A stretch of 64,000 bases of DNA from Paenibacillus solanacearum (GCF_910593845.1 NZ_CAJVAS010000008.1:124001-188000); one strand, 5' to 3'. Counted from the stretch's first letter, positions 7,443-20,573 are shown. The notes: generated by a model not told the origin, from the letters alone. Made by a program: numbers and translations.

Positions 7443-9602
7443 ATGAGCATACAACCGGCTGCGCCGATGATGGAGCATAACACTTCGCACTGCTGCTTCT
7501 GCAGCATGCAGTGCGGCCTGGTGCTGGCGCCCGCCGGCGGCGGGCCGGAACTAACAATCCGGCCGAGCCCGAGTTTTCCGGTCGCAACGAACCGCCTGTG
7601 CCAAAAAGGCTTGAACGCATTGGACCACGTCGTTCATGAAGAACGGATCATGACGCCGCTTCGCAGACAGGAAACGGCGGTCACCGCGGATGGCGATCAT
7701 GCGTCATCCGCGTGGCAGCGGACGGGTTGGGATGAGGCGCTGCCGGCGATCGCCGGACGCCTACGTGATATTCAGCGCCGTTACGGGAATGACGCCGTCA
7801 GCGTCTACGGAGGCGGATCGCTGACGAACGAAGTGTGCTACTTGCTCGGTAAATTCGCTCGCGTCGCGCTCAAAACCCGCTACATCGATTATAACGGGCG
7901 GTACTGTATGTCCTCTGCCGCAGCGGCGGCCAACCAATCGTTCGGGCTGGACCGCGGCATGACGATGCCGCTGTCCGAGATCAGGAACGCCAAATATATA
8001 TTGCTCGCGGGGACGAACATTGCCGAGTGCCAGCCGACGATGATGCCGTATTTGCTCGAAGCGAAGAAGAACGGGGCTATCCTTGTCACCATCGATCCGC
8101 GCAATACGCTGACCTCCAAATCCGCGGATATTCATGTCCGGCTGCAGCCGGGATTCGACTCCGTCTTCGTGAACGGCCTGCTTCATGTGATTATCCATGA
8201 ACAGTTGTACGATCATACGTTCGTGAACGAGCGTACAAGCGGATTCGCCGAGCTGGCCGCAGCTGTCGAGTCGTTCACGCCGGCCAAAGTTGAGGAATGG
8301 ACCGGCATCCTCGAAAGCGTGACGCGTACCGTCGCTCGGGGCTTTGCCAAGGCGGAAACCGGGATCGTGCTTACGGCGCGAGGGCTTGAGCAGCAGTCTA
8401 ACGGGGTTGAGAACACGAAAAATTACATCAATTTGGCGCTGCTCACGGGGAAAATCGGCCGGCCGGGCTGCGGGTACGGCGCCGTCACCGGCCAAGCGAA
8501 CGGGCAGGGCGGACGCGAGCACGGCCAGAAGGCGGATCAGCTTCCCGGCTATCGGTCGATCGAGGACCCTGCGGCGCGGGAGCATATCGGGCACGTGTGG
8601 GGCATCGATCCGGCCGAGCTTCCGGGCAAAGGGGTTTCGGCCTATGAAATGCTGCAAAAGATAGATGAAGGCGAAATTAAGGCGATGATCGTCGTTGGAT
8701 CGAACCCTGTCGTATCCAGCCCGAACAGCCGGATGGTCGACCGGGCGCTGGGCAAGCTGGAGCTGCTTGTCGTGGTGGATCTGTTCGAGACGGAAACTGC
8801 CCGCTATGCGCACTGGCTGCTGCCGGGGGCGTCCTTCCTGGAAGCGGAAGGGACGCTGACCAATCTCGAGGGACGCGTGTTCCACCGTCCTCGGGCGCTG
8901 GAGCCGCCCGGCGAATGCAAGCCGGATTACCGGCTGATTTGCGAGCTGGCCGAGCAGCTCGGACGAGGCGCTTACTTTCAATACGCGACCGCCGAGCTTA
9001 TTTTCGAGGAAATGAGATGCGCCACGGCCGGCGGCAAAGCGGATTACAGCGGCATCACGTACCGGCGTCTGAAGGAAGAACAGGGAGTGTTTTGGCCGTG
9101 CCCGGATGAGAGACATCCGGGATCGCCGATGCTGTTTGCTGATCGGTTCGCGCATCCGGACGGCCGAGCCCGATTGTTCGGCATCCGGCCGAGCATGCCG
9201 GCCGAACCGATCGATGACGAATATCCGTATATATTGACAACAGGGAGAGTGGGCAGTCATTATTTAAGCGGGGCGCAGACCCGGCGTACGACGGCGCTGT
9301 TGAAGAAAGCCCCCGTTCCGGTGGCGGAACTGCATCCTTGGCTGGCGAAGCGGATCGGCCTTGGCGTCGGCGATCACATCCGCATCACGAGCCGACGCGC
9401 GTCGCTGGTGTTCGCGGTCAAAGTGACCGAGGGCATTCAGCCGCGTACGGTGTTCGTCCCGTTTCACTGGGGCGGGGAGCTGAGCGTCAACCGGTTGACA
9501 ATCGACGCGCTCGATCCAGTGAGCCGGATGCCGGAGTTCAAGCTGTGCGCCGTCCGGATCGAAGCGGTGAAGCCGGAGACGAATGGCATGCAAGTAACAT
9601 AG
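7443..9602 (+). CDS. nasC: Assimilatory nitrate reductase catalytic subunit NasC
   Basis: A 719-residue molybdopterin oxidoreductase that reduces nitrate to nitrite in the cytoplasm. A [4Fe-4S] motif lies at Cys17-X2-Cys20-X3-Cys24-X28-Cys53, followed by the molybdopterin-binding domain and a C-terminal MGD-dinucleotide domain with [18 protein letters not shown] near residue 600. There is no twin-arginine signal peptide, which supports the assimilatory role. The start at 7443 follows GAGAGGGGG. The frame opens earlier, at 7398, without a good site. No nasB electron-transfer subunit follows: the gene is closed by a terminator. Confidence 0.9.
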   Translation: MSIQPAAPMMEHNTSHCCFCSMQCGLVLAPAGGGPELTIRPSPSFPVATNRLCQKGLNALDHVVHEERIMTPLRRQETAVTADGDHASSAWQRTGWDEALPAIAGRLRDIQRRYGNDAVSVYGGGSLTNEVCYLLGKFARVALKTRYIDYNGRYCMSSAAAAANQSFGLDRGMTMPLSEIRNAKYILLAGTNIAECQPTMMPYLLEAKKNGAILVTIDPRNTLTSKSADIHVRLQPGFDSVFVNGLLHVIIHEQLYDHTFVNERTSGFAELAAAVESFTPAKVEEWTGILESVTRTVARGFAKAETGIVLTARGLEQQSNGVENTKNYINLALLTGKIGRPGCGYGAVTGQANGQGGREHGQKADQLPGYRSIEDPAAREHIGHVWGIDPAELPGKGVSAYEMLQKIDEGEIKAMIVVGSNPVVSSPNSRMVDRALGKLELLVVVDLFETETARYAHWLLPGASFLEAEGTLTNLEGRVFHRPRALEPPGECKPDYRLICELAEQLGRGAYFQYATAELIFEEMRCATAGGKADYSGITYRRLKEEQGVFWPCPDERHPGSPMLFADRFAHPDGRARLFGIRPSMPAEPIDDEYPYILTTGRVGSHYLSGAQTRRTTALLKKAPVPVAELHPWLAKRIGLGVGDHIRITSRRASLVFAVKVTEGIQPRTVFVPFHWGGELSVNRLTIDALDPVSRMPEFKLCAVRIEAVKPETNGMQVT

Positions 9603-9621
9603 ACTTCGAAGCGGCTATCGG

Positions 9622-9650
9622 CCCTATGCCTCGCGCATAGGGTTATTTTT
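9622..9650 (+). terminator. Terminator of the nitrate operon
   Basis: An 8-bp perfect stem CCCTATGC/GCATAGGG with a 5-nt loop, followed by TTATTTTT, begins 20 nt after the nasC stop. Confidence 0.9.
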
Positions 9651-9654
9651 GTAA

Positions 9655-10200
9655 GTGATTCGCGTGTGCAGCATAGACCCGTTCGATCTGTTTCGTTATG
9701 TGCCGGATGGGACGGTGCTGCGGTTCGGGAAGACAACGATCGGATGCTTGGGAGGAATCGAAACGGCAAATCCGGAGGAGAAGCAGTCTATCGACCAGCG
9801 GCAATACGAGCGGCTGCTCGCGGCTTCGCCGGGTGAAATTGACATTCTGATCACGCATGACGCGCCTTATGGCGTCGGGACGAATTACTATGGTGAGACG
9901 CAGGGCTCGCGTCGAATAACGGCGCTTATAGAGCGTCTTCAACCGAAGTATCTGATAGCGGGTCACTACCATCATGCGATCGGACCGCACCAATACGGGG
10001 ACACGACATATTTCGGACTCAACGTCATCATGAATCTTCGCAAGGAACAGGGCGGCCCGACGGAGCCGGGGTGGATGGCCGTACTCGACACCGATCGCGA
10101 CGAGCTGACTCCTGTGGCCGATGAGTGGCCTGTCGAATGCGGTGAGCCCTTTCCATTCCAAGCGTACTGTGCTAATCTAAGAGCGAATCGCCGCCCCTAG
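9655..10200 (+). pseudogene. 5'-truncated calcineurin-like metallophosphoesterase
   Basis: The frame encodes 181 residues of the C-terminal part of a metallophosphoesterase. It has the metal-site motifs THDAPYG (about 70-76) and AGHYHH (about 103-108), but the N-terminal GDxH and GNH(D/E) motifs needed for the dimetal centre are absent. An in-frame TAA stands at 9652-9654, directly before the first GTG, and there is no ribosome binding site, so no proper start exists. It begins 4 nt after the nitrate operon terminator, suggesting that a deletion removed its beginning. It is probably inactive. Confidence 0.7.
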
Positions 10201-10234
10201 ACTGCCGGGTTGCCAGGTGCATCCGGCAGTTTTT
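10201..10234 (+). terminator. Terminator after phosphoesterase remnant
   Basis: ACTGCCGG (10201-10208) pairs with CCGGCAGT (10223-10230) and is followed by TTTT. It adjoins the TAG stop, showing that the 3' end of the old gene is intact. Confidence 0.8.
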
Positions 10235-10251
10235 GGCGTGCATGGCGTAAT

Positions 10252-10515
10252 TTATTTGCCGGCGCTGAGGGCGACGAAGTCGCGTATCATTTGCTCTGTC
10301 ACACGTACTCGGGTGGGAGAGATGCCGTTTTGAGCATGCTTGTTGATGCGCAGCGTCCATTCGTTGATCGCATCTACGCTGAACGGCTGTCCTGCGGCAC
10401 ATCGGGCGACGGCCTCGTCGATCGCGCGCTCTCGTCCTGCCTCCAGCTCGAGAAATTGCTCCAGGTGCGCATGCTGTTTGCGCGTGTGCGCCGTAATGGC
10501 TTCATGTACATTCAT
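10252..10515 (-). CDS. ypbS: YpbS family protein (DUF2533)
   Basis: An 87-residue soluble, mostly helical protein. The pattern MNVHEAITAHTRKQH, ...RERAIDEAV...GQPFSVDAINEWT resembles the Bacillus YpbS (DUF2533) family over its full length. Function is not known for the family. The ATG follows AAAGGAG by 10 bases. It has no membrane segment or cysteine motif and is monocistronic. Confidence 0.75.
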   Translation of the reverse strand: MNVHEAITAHTRKQHAHLEQFLELEAGRERAIDEAVARCAAGQPFSVDAINEWTLRINKHAQNGISPTRVRVTEQMIRDFVALSAGK

Positions 10516-10697
10516 TTCCTTGCAGCTCCTTTAACGTATGGCGATGGGTTCAAATATTGAAATCATACTACAAAAGGAAGAATCGTGACAATCATTAAGC
10601 ACAGAAAACGAAGCGCAAGCCGGATTTTGGATGCACGGACGGTCGTCAATGTTCCGGACTATTCCAGGCGCGCAGCCATTCATGAGGGGGAAAACCG

Positions 10698-11339
10698 ATG
10701 ACGAAAGCGCAAGAACGGTTTGAAATTTACGACGAACAGATGAATCCCATCGGCACCGCTACCCGTACCGAGACGCATGCCCGCGGGTACTGGCATCGTA
10801 CGTTCCAATGCTGGATCTGGGACCGGTCGGGAGATAAGCCGGCGTTGCTGTTTCAGGAGCGTCACATGGAAAAGGATACATTTCCCGGGCTGCTCGACAT
10901 TTCAAGCGCCGGTCATTTGACGGCAGGGGAGGGGATTGAGGATGGCGTTCGGGAATTAGAGGAGGAGCTGGGGCTTCAAGCTTCCCTCGATCAGCTGGTT
11001 CCGTGCGGCATATACAAGTACGAGAAATTTTTGAGCAGCGGGCTCATCGACCGAGAGTTTTGTCATGTGTTTGTGCTCGAGGGGCGCCTCGCGCTGGACG
11101 AATACAAGCTGCAGCCGGACGAAGTGACCGGCCTATACTGGATGCCGCTCGAAGACGTACGCCGATTGGCGGAAGGGCAGCCGCTGACATGGCAGTTGAG
11201 CGGCGTTTCGCTCCAGGCCGACGGAACGCTGCGTCCTTCCGAGAAGACGGTGAGCGCGGCCGATTTCGTACCGCATCAGCGCGATTACTTCGAGATGATT
11301 TTACAGGCGATTGAGGAGTGCCGGGGTCAAACGGAATGA
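10698..11339 (+). CDS. NUDIX hydrolase, isopentenyl-diphosphate-isomerase-like
   Basis: A 213-residue NUDIX protein of the Idi-like branch, which hydrolyses nucleoside diphosphate-linked compounds. The N-terminus (FEIYDEQMNPIGTATRTETHARGYWHRTFQCWI) is typical of that branch. The Nudix box GHLTAGEGIEDGVRELEEELG (about residues 75-95) has one residue fewer between the first Glu and the RE pair than the general consensus, as I recall from this subfamily. The start ATG follows GAGGGGG. It is monocistronic, between ypbS and a non-coding stretch. The substrate cannot be inferred. Confidence 0.8.
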   Translation: MTKAQERFEIYDEQMNPIGTATRTETHARGYWHRTFQCWIWDRSGDKPALLFQERHMEKDTFPGLLDISSAGHLTAGEGIEDGVRELEEELGLQASLDQLVPCGIYKYEKFLSSGLIDREFCHVFVLEGRLALDEYKLQPDEVTGLYWMPLEDVRRLAEGQPLTWQLSGVSLQADGTLRPSEKTVSAADFVPHQRDYFEMILQAIEECRGQTE

Positions 11340-11706
11340 ATCGCCCGGAAACCGGGAAATGAAATCCGGGCCGGGAAATGAGGGAGGAAGCGGGAAATGA
11401 GAAGAATTAGCTCCATCATTTCCCGGGCAAGCGCAGGAGTCGACTTCGTTTGCGTAAATTATTAGAGTTTTTCGACAATTCCGACAAAAAGCCTGAGCAG
11501 CGGAAAAAATGTGACGATGCCGTCGAATTCGGCAGCTTGCCATGTCTAAATGCAGGGATGGACAATCCCGCTATAGAATCGGCGATCATGTGCTCAGTCC
11601 GATGGCAGCAGCCTTATGGATCGAATCATGGCGGCTCGGCGTACCCCGTGCAAAGGCGCTGCAAACAGCTTCGTGCATGATTAATGGCATGAATCATTCA
11701 TCTCGT
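11340..11706. other. Non-coding stretch with short CGGGAAATGA repeats
   Basis: This 367-nt gap lies between two convergent genes. Near 11350-11425 there are repeated short blocks around GGGAAATGA, and the remainder shows no frame with a ribosome binding site and no clear hairpin with a U-tract. I see no gene here. Confidence 0.4.
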
Positions 11707-12588
11707 TTATGAATTGCGGATGTCGACGCCAATCGTCATGAACGTTCGGACGGCTTCACTCGGCTGCACATAGACAAGCTCTTCTTTGCGATTCAGCTCG
11801 TCCGTGCGGGCCATCCATGGCTCTACGCACAGAAACGGCTTGCCTTTCACTCCCCATAATACGACATACCGGAATAGCTCGTCGTACGTCAGGCGAACGG
11901 TATACTCCGGATTTGGCGAAAAAGCGATATCGCCGCGGACCGCATCCAGGAAGACGACCGATTCCACCTTGTCGCTCAAGGGAAGGGTTTCACCTCGATA
12001 CGGCTTGATGTTCCCGTCATTGTAATCGTAATAAGTCGAAGCGTCGGTTGCATAGGCTACATCGACGCGATCCGCCAAGAAATACGGATGAAAGCCGGGA
12101 TACATCGGCATGGCTTCGGCTTCCGAACGGTTCCAATACTGCTGTTCGATCGTGAGCCGGCCTTCTTTCAGCCGATAAGTGAATCGAAGCTCGAAGGGGA
12201 ACGGAAACGATGCGAGCATGCTTTCGTCGCTGGACAAGCTTAACGTAATGGCAGCGCCGTCGGAAGTATCCGTTTCAGCCACCGTCCACGAAGCGGTCCG
12301 TGCGAGCCCGTGATTTTTCATCGTATACGATGTTCCTTGCCATTCGTACGCGCCGCCGGCCAGCTGTCCGGAGATCGGGAACAGGACCGGGATGCCTCCG
12401 CGAATATTCGCATTCGAGTCATACAATGTTTCCTCGTCAAGATACAGCAGCTCCTTGCCGTTGCTGCCGAAGCTGATGACGATGCCGCCTCGCTCGGGAC
12501 AAAGCCGGAACCATGAATTCGTGCTGTGTTCGGCCGCTTCATAAATGTCATACCGGCCCGAATGCACCTGGATCGAATAATTGGACAT
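11707..12588 (-). CDS. Aldose 1-epimerase family protein
   Basis: A 293-residue beta-sandwich sugar mutarotase of the GalM/YeaD type. Diagnostic segments are GGIVISFGSNGKELLYLDE (about 29-47), GGIPVLFPISGQL (about 60-72), KNHGLAR (about 87-93, with the catalytic His) and the PGFHPYF motif (about 161-167, second His). It interconverts alpha and beta anomers of a hexose or hexose phosphate. The ATG at 12588 follows AGGAG by 7 bases. The frame is open 37 codons further upstream without a site. It is divergent from a LacZ-type gene, which supports a role in handling galactose or glucose released from beta-galactosides. Confidence 0.85.
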   Translation of the reverse strand: MSNYSIQVHSGRYDIYEAAEHSTNSWFRLCPERGGIVISFGSNGKELLYLDEETLYDSNANIRGGIPVLFPISGQLAGGAYEWQGTSYTMKNHGLARTASWTVAETDTSDGAAITLSLSSDESMLASFPFPFELRFTYRLKEGRLTIEQQYWNRSEAEAMPMYPGFHPYFLADRVDVAYATDASTYYDYNDGNIKPYRGETLPLSDKVESVVFLDAVRGDIAFSPNPEYTVRLTYDELFRYVVLWGVKGKPFLCVEPWMARTDELNRKEELVYVQPSEAVRTFMTIGVDIRNS

Positions 12589-12761
12589 GGCGATTCTCCT
12601 TTCATTTCCGCTCGTCATCATATCATAATCGGCTTCGCTTTGCTGCTTGTTAGTGCAGTCTGACGAATCGATTGATCTTAAAATCGTTATATTTTTCATT
12701 CATATGTTTCGATATTCAAGCTGGCGCAATTTCATTAGAATAAGAAGGATGAGGAGTTTTT

Positions 12762-12775
12762 ATAAAACGCTTACA
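12762..12775 (+). promoter_or_regulatory. Possible cre (CcpA) site before lacZ
   Basis: ATAAAACGCTTACA matches 12 of 14 positions of the cre consensus TGWAANCGNTNWCA, including the central CG. It lies 19 bases before the beta-galactosidase start. The match is moderate and based on eye alone. Confidence 0.35.
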
Positions 12776-12778
12776 TAA

Positions 12779-15943
<3,165 letters not shown>

Positions 15944-15956
15944 CGCGCCCCTAGCG

Positions 15957-15996
15957 ACTCCAAGACGGTGATGCAAAGCCGGCTTGGAGTTTTTTT
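15957..15996 (+). terminator. Terminator of lacZ
   Basis: ACTCCAAG (15957-15964) pairs with CTTGGAGT (15983-15990), followed by TTTTTT. Confidence 0.9.
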
Positions 15997-16094
15997 GCAT
16001 GATTCCGTTCAAGCCTACGGCCCGGTGAGATCCATGCATATTATTCAGTCTCTTGAAGATACTGGAAGTATCAAACCGCCAAGAGGTGTACATC

Positions 16095-16766
16095 ATGTAT
16101 GATCGCTACTCGCTAACCGCCGATTTGTCAGAGCTCGCCGATATGTTCCGCATTGCCGGTGTCCCGGCATCTTATAGGCCGCCTGCCCATTGTACGCCTA
16201 TGCAGCAAATACCGGTCATTCGCCGCACCGAAGGTGAACGCCGCTTACAAGAGTTTCGCTGGGGCCTTATGCCGTTCTGGGCCAAGGATGCCGTCAACGC
16301 GGACAGCGGACTCGTGATGGAGAAGCGGGCGTACCGGCGCATCGTTGCCAAGCAGCGGTGCATTATCCCCTGCTCAAGCTTTTATATCCGGAAGGGCAAA
16401 GGAAAAGACGCGCGGCAATTGCGGATCGCGCTTCGGGATCAAACGCTGTTCGGCATCGCAGGCTTGTATGAGCTGTGGCGGGACGCAAGAGGAAAAGAAG
16501 AGGGAAAGTGCACCTTATTGACGACGCGCGCGAACCGTTTGATTTATGATTATAATGATGTGATGCCGGCGATATTGCGCGAGGACGAGATGGAGCAGTG
16601 GTTGGATCCGGAGCATCAGGACACGGATTATTTGCAAACGCTGCTGAGGCCGTTTCACCCGGATCGGATGCGCGCCTTTCCCGTTCAGATCAAAAAGAAC
16701 GGCCTGCGGAACGAACCGGAAGACGAGCTCGAACCTCTCCCGGCCAAGTATGCGATGCTGAAATAG
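16095..16766 (+). CDS. SRAP/YedK (HMCES) family protein lacking the catalytic residues
   Basis: A 223-residue protein with the SOS-response-associated peptidase fold. Family landmarks are YRPPAHCTPMQQIPVIRR (about 28-45), FRWGLMPFWAKD (about 55-66) and FGIAGLYELWRD (about 119-130). In active members Cys2 crosslinks to abasic sites in single-stranded DNA. Here the protein begins MYDRY instead of MCGR(F/Y), the NARAET segment is missing, the Glu of GFYEW is Ile (SSFYIRK), and the His before RMPVIL is Asn (YNDVMPAIL). The start is fixed by AAGAGGTG 6 bases upstream, so the missing Cys2 is not a start error. DNA binding may remain, but abasic-site crosslinking should not. Confidence 0.85.
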   Translation: MYDRYSLTADLSELADMFRIAGVPASYRPPAHCTPMQQIPVIRRTEGERRLQEFRWGLMPFWAKDAVNADSGLVMEKRAYRRIVAKQRCIIPCSSFYIRKGKGKDARQLRIALRDQTLFGIAGLYELWRDARGKEEGKCTLLTTRANRLIYDYNDVMPAILREDEMEQWLDPEHQDTDYLQTLLRPFHPDRMRAFPVQIKKNGLRNEPEDELEPLPAKYAMLK

Positions 16767-16816
16767 ACGCTAAGTCGCACCGTTTCTCAATTTAACTCCT
16801 ATTCCGCATGTTATGG

Positions 16817-16851
16817 AAACCCGTTCGCCGATAACGACGATACGGGTTTTT
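16817..16851 (+). terminator. Terminator after SRAP-like gene
   Basis: AAACCCGT (16817-16824) pairs with ACGGGTTT (16842-16849), followed by a short T-run. Confidence 0.75.
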
Positions 16852-16971
16852 GCGCGTTTCAGGGATGGCGGGCGGCAAGGGAAAGTATGGATAATAATCG
16901 TTGTATCCCTTGCTGTTCCTTCGTTTCGTAAAGTACAGTTAGAGTTGGACAATTTTGGGAGGAGGGAACGA

Positions 16972-18423
16972 ATGCTGCCTATGGAAGAAGCGGGCATCGC
17001 TGCGCTTCGAGAAGCGATGACTGCAGGGGAACTGACATCCGCCGAACTGGTGCGGGCATGCATGAAGCGAATCGCCGCGCATGACCGGCAGGGGCCGAAG
17101 CTGAACGCCGTGCTGGAGCTCAATCCGGACGCGTTGGCGATCGCCGAAGCGCTGGATAACGAAAGACAGCGGCAGGGGGCCAGAGGCCCGCTGCACGGTA
17201 TCCCGGTGCTGCTCAAGGACAATATCGATACCGGCGATCACATGCATACAAGCGCCGGGTCCATTGCCTTGGCGGAACACTATGCCGCTCAGGACGCCTT
17301 TGTCGCCGCACGGTTAAGGGAAGCGGGCGCTGTCCTGCTCGGCAAGGCGAACATGACCGAGTGGGCCAATTTCATGACGCAGGGCATGCCGGGAGGATAC
17401 AGCTCCCGTGGCGGTCAAGTGCTGAATCCGTACGGCGCGGATTTTTCCACCGGAGGCTCCAGCGCCGGATCGGGCGTTGCAGTGGCCGCCGGCTATGTGC
17501 CTGTAACGGTAGGGACGGAGACGTCCGGGTCGATACTGAGCCCGGCCGTACATAACGCTGTCGTCGGGATCAAACCGACGGTAGGGCTGATCAGCCGCTC
17601 CGGTATCATTCCGCTCGCGCACAGCCAGGACACGGCGGGACCGCTGGCGCGAACCGTCGCCGACGCAGCTTGCTTGCTCGGCGCGATGACTGGCTGGGAC
17701 GCTGCAGACCCGGTCACCGGCACGTCCCGGGGACGCGTACCGGCAGATTACACCGCATATCTGGATCGCGACGGGTTAAGAGGGGCGCGGATCGGCATTC
17801 CCCGCAACGTGTATCACGACGGTCTGAGCGACGAAGAAAAACAGCTCTTCGAGCAAACGATCGCCCGCTTGAAAGAAGCGGGGGCAATCGTGATTGATCC
17901 AGCGGACATCCCTTCGGCCGAAGCGCTGAAGCGGCATCGTTCCAGCGTGCTCCTGCATGAATTCAAGGCGGACGTCAACGCCTATTTGCATAAGCTGGCT
18001 CCGCATTTGCCCGTGCACTCTTTGGAGCAGTTAATTGTTTATAATGCGCAGCATTTTGAGCAGGCGCTGCGATACGGGCAAGTGACGTTGATGGCATCGG
18101 AGCAAACGTCAGGCGCGTTGACGGAGCCAGGCTATTTGGAAGACCGTCTCACCGATTTGCGTCTCTCGCGTACGGAAGGTATCGATGCCGTGCTGGCGGC
18201 GCACCGGCTCGATGCACTGCTGTTCCCGTCCACGACGGGCGCCGACATCGCGGCCAAGGCGGGGTATCCTTCCATCGCCGTACCCGGCGGCTGCGCAGCG
18301 AACGGCAAGCCGTTCGGGCTATGCTTTACCGGCACGGCTTACAGTGAACCGGCGCTCATCCGGATCGCCTATGCGTTTGAGCAGTCGTTCCCGCTGCGCA
18401 AGAAGCCGGCTCTGGATCGATAG
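16972..18423 (+). CDS. Amidase signature family hydrolase (GatA-like amidase)
   Basis: A 483-residue amidase-signature enzyme that hydrolyses a carboxamide. The Ser-cisSer-Lys triad is visible: Lys82 in VLLKDNID, Ser163 in [10 protein letters not shown] and Ser187 in GTETSGSIL, 24 residues apart as usual. It is not GatA of the tRNA amidotransferase, because no gatC or gatB adjoins it and the C-terminal half differs. The ATG at 16972 follows GGGAGGAGGG by 5 bases. The longer frame starting at 16813 crosses the previous terminator. It stands alone and is closed by its own terminator. The substrate is unknown. Confidence 0.85.
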   Translation: MLPMEEAGIAALREAMTAGELTSAELVRACMKRIAAHDRQGPKLNAVLELNPDALAIAEALDNERQRQGARGPLHGIPVLLKDNIDTGDHMHTSAGSIALAEHYAAQDAFVAARLREAGAVLLGKANMTEWANFMTQGMPGGYSSRGGQVLNPYGADFSTGGSSAGSGVAVAAGYVPVTVGTETSGSILSPAVHNAVVGIKPTVGLISRSGIIPLAHSQDTAGPLARTVADAACLLGAMTGWDAADPVTGTSRGRVPADYTAYLDRDGLRGARIGIPRNVYHDGLSDEEKQLFEQTIARLKEAGAIVIDPADIPSAEALKRHRSSVLLHEFKADVNAYLHKLAPHLPVHSLEQLIVYNAQHFEQALRYGQVTLMASEQTSGALTEPGYLEDRLTDLRLSRTEGIDAVLAAHRLDALLFPSTTGADIAAKAGYPSIAVPGGCAANGKPFGLCFTGTAYSEPALIRIAYAFEQSFPLRKKPALDR

Positions 18424-18440
18424 ACGGAACGAACCATCGG

Positions 18441-18475
18441 AAAGCAAGGCTGCATCGAGCAGACCTTGCTTTTTT
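18441..18475 (+). terminator. Terminator of the amidase gene
   Basis: AAGCAAGG pairs with CCTTGCTT across a 14-nt loop, followed by a T-run. Confidence 0.85.
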
Positions 18476-18629
18476 GGTATGAACATGAACGGATCATGCA
18501 TCCGCTCAGTGCCCCTCCATATTCCGGAGCATCGAGCGATATTCCGCGCATATAAATCTTCTAATCCGCAGCTATATTTTGTATGATGGAAAGGTAGGGC
18601 GAGAAGCGAAGATTCGAGGAGGTGGCCGG

Positions 18630-19037
18630 ATGATTAAACGGATCGGGCATTTGGCGCTGACCGTGCAGGATATGGAACGTTCCCTGCAGTTTTATTGCGG
18701 CGTGCTTGGATGCAGCAAGGCGTTCGAGCTCCATAACGACAAAGATGAGCCGTGGATCGTATACATCAAGGTATGCGACGGGCAGTTCATTGAGCTGTTC
18801 TATGGAGGCGAGAACAAGCCGGAGGCGGTAACCAGACCTATCGGCTTCAACCATTTGTGCCTGGAAGTCGACGATATTCACGCGATCGCGGCGCATTTAA
18901 AGAACCACGGCGTTACGCTGGACGTTGAGCCCAAACGAGGCAAAGACGGCAATGATCAATGCTGGGTGAAAGATCCGGACGGCAACCGGATTGAATTCAT
19001 GAAGCTGAATCCCGGTTCACCGCAACTGAACAGTTAA
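18630..19037 (+). CDS. VOC family protein (glyoxalase I-like)
   Basis: A 135-residue vicinal-oxygen-chelate protein of two beta-alpha-beta-beta-beta modules. Candidate metal ligands are His7 (GHLALTV), the Glu of QFIELFY (about 50), the His of FNHLCLEV (about 72) and the Glu of GNRIEFM (about 123), the glyoxalase I pattern. It could isomerise a glutathione or bacillithiol adduct or be a related dioxygenase or lyase. The ATG at 18630 follows GAGGAGGTGG by 5 bases. The following NUDIX and aldo/keto reductase genes are close (gaps of 18 and 13 nt), so the three form an operon, perhaps for damage control of reactive carbonyls and nucleotides. Confidence 0.85.
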   Translation: MIKRIGHLALTVQDMERSLQFYCGVLGCSKAFELHNDKDEPWIVYIKVCDGQFIELFYGGENKPEAVTRPIGFNHLCLEVDDIHAIAAHLKNHGVTLDVEPKRGKDGNDQCWVKDPDGNRIEFMKLNPGSPQLNS

Positions 19038-19055
19038 TAGAGAGAAGGATTGCAG

Positions 19056-19622
19056 ATGACAGCGAAGTTTTGTATGCAATGCGGACAGCCTATGGCGATC
19101 AAGGAGATTGACGGCACGGATCGGCTCGCATGTACGAGCTGCACGTTTGTCCATTGGGGCAATTACAGCATCGGCGTCGGGGCGCTCGTCGTCCGCGACG
19201 GCCAGGTGCTGCTTGTGCGCCGGGCGATCGAGCCTGGCAAGGGCAATTGGACCAATCCGGGCGGGTATATCGAGCAGCACGAGCCGATCGAGGAAACGAT
19301 TGAACGCGAAGTGCTCGAGGAGAGCGGCGTGCGCGCGAAAGTAAAAGAAATCGTCGCTGTTCGCGATCAGCCGAGGGACATACATAATGTGTATATCGCC
19401 TTCAGCATGGAATACGTGGAGGGCGAGCCGGAGCCGGACGGATTCGAGTCCGACGGCGCGGGATTTTTCAGTCTGGAGGAAATGAAGCAGATGAAGGTGG
19501 CAACCTTCACGCAATGGCTCGTCGACATCGCCTTGAACGGGCGGGGCAGCGGGCTGCGAGCGGATAAGGAACCGATCGCTTCGTTCAACGGATTCGGTTT
19601 TTCCAATGCCGTAAACAAGTAA
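19056..19622 (+). CDS. NUDIX hydrolase with N-terminal zinc ribbon
   Basis: A 188-residue NUDIX hydrolase. A zinc ribbon CMQCGQ...CTSCTF covers about residues 6-27. The Nudix box [23 protein letters not shown] (about 68-90) fits GX5EX7REUXEEXGU fully. Proteins with this layout resemble NADH pyrophosphatase and ADP-ribose hydrolases, but the substrate is not determined. The ATG at 19056 follows AGAAGGA. An in-frame TTG six bases earlier is an alternative. It is the second gene of the VOC-NUDIX-reductase operon. Confidence 0.85.
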   Translation: MTAKFCMQCGQPMAIKEIDGTDRLACTSCTFVHWGNYSIGVGALVVRDGQVLLVRRAIEPGKGNWTNPGGYIEQHEPIEETIEREVLEESGVRAKVKEIVAVRDQPRDIHNVYIAFSMEYVEGEPEPDGFESDGAGFFSLEEMKQMKVATFTQWLVDIALNGRGSGLRADKEPIASFNGFGFSNAVNK

Positions 19623-19635
19623 GGGAGGCGTATGG

Positions 19636-20514
19636 ATGCTGCAGCGTCAGATGGGCAAGCTGGGCTATATGAGCTCTGTCGTCATGTTCGGGGCCGCCAA
19701 GCTTGGAAACGTAACGCAAGAGGAAGCCGACGAATCGATTCGCTACGCGCTGGAGCACGGGATCAATCATTTCGACACGGCCGCCAGCTATGGCGATGCG
19801 GAGCTGCGCATGGGACCATGGATGAGCCGGTACCGCGATCGCGTGTTTTTGGCAACGAAGACCGGAGAACGGACCAAGGCCAAAGCGAAGGAGCAAATAT
19901 ACCGCTCGCTCGAACGGCTGCAGGTCGATACGCTCGATTTGCTGCAGCTTCATGCCGTCGGCGACTTGTCTGAGCTGGACAAGGCGCTGGGCAAGGGCGG
20001 AGCGATTGAGGCCGCCATCGAAGCCAAGGAAGAAGGCGTCGTGAAGGCGATCGGCATTACCGGCCACGGGCATCTTGCGCCGCGTACGCATCTGGAGGCG
20101 CTGCGCCGGTATCCGTTCGAGACGGTGCTGACGCCGCTGAACTACCGGCTGTACGCCATGCCCGAATACCGCGAAGCGTTCGACGCGCTGCTGGAGGAAA
20201 CGAAGAAGCGGGACGTTCCGCTTCGGGTAATCAAGGCGATTGCCCGGAAGCCGTGGGAGGAAGGACAGGAGCGGCGCTATGCCACCTGGTACGAGCCGTT
20301 CGAAGAGCAGCAGGTCATCGACGCCTGCGTGAACTTCGTCTTGTCGTTCGAGGGCATTGCCGGATTCGCAAGCGCCGGGGACATCCGGTTGCTGCCGAAA
20401 ATCGTGGACGCCGTCAGCCGGTTCGAGCCGGGGAAACGGGAGGTAGCGGAGCAGCTGCTCAGGCAGGTGGCGCCCTACGAGAGCCCGTTCGGCTCGCCGT
20501 CGTCCATTGCGTAA
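19636..20514 (+). CDS. Aldo/keto reductase
   Basis: A 292-residue NADP(H)-dependent (beta/alpha)8 reductase. The catalytic tetrad is visible: Asp in HFDTAASYG (about 47), Tyr in the same segment (about 52), Lys in LATKTGE (about 76) and His in LLQLHAV (about 107). Length is slightly short for the family and the C-terminus is Ser/Pro-rich. An upstream AAGGGAGG supports the ATG. It is the last gene of its operon and is followed by a hairpin terminator. Confidence 0.85.
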   Translation: MLQRQMGKLGYMSSVVMFGAAKLGNVTQEEADESIRYALEHGINHFDTAASYGDAELRMGPWMSRYRDRVFLATKTGERTKAKAKEQIYRSLERLQVDTLDLLQLHAVGDLSELDKALGKGGAIEAAIEAKEEGVVKAIGITGHGHLAPRTHLEALRRYPFETVLTPLNYRLYAMPEYREAFDALLEETKKRDVPLRVIKAIARKPWEEGQERRYATWYEPFEEQQVIDACVNFVLSFEGIAGFASAGDIRLLPKIVDAVSRFEPGKREVAEQLLRQVAPYESPFGSPSSIA

Positions 20515-20573
20515 CGCTGAAATGGTAAGATTTATCGCGAAATAATGTCGCAGCGTGAGCTGCATCAAAGGAG

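Noticed and set aside
5900-7507. Long open frame on the minus strand, opposite nirB and nirD
   Set aside because: It is antisense to two genes with full cofactor motifs, and it has no ribosome binding site or recognisable domain. High G+C explains the missing stops.
7761-9260. Long minus-strand frame opposite nasC
   Set aside because: It lies entirely within a molybdopterin enzyme gene on the other strand and shows no motif.
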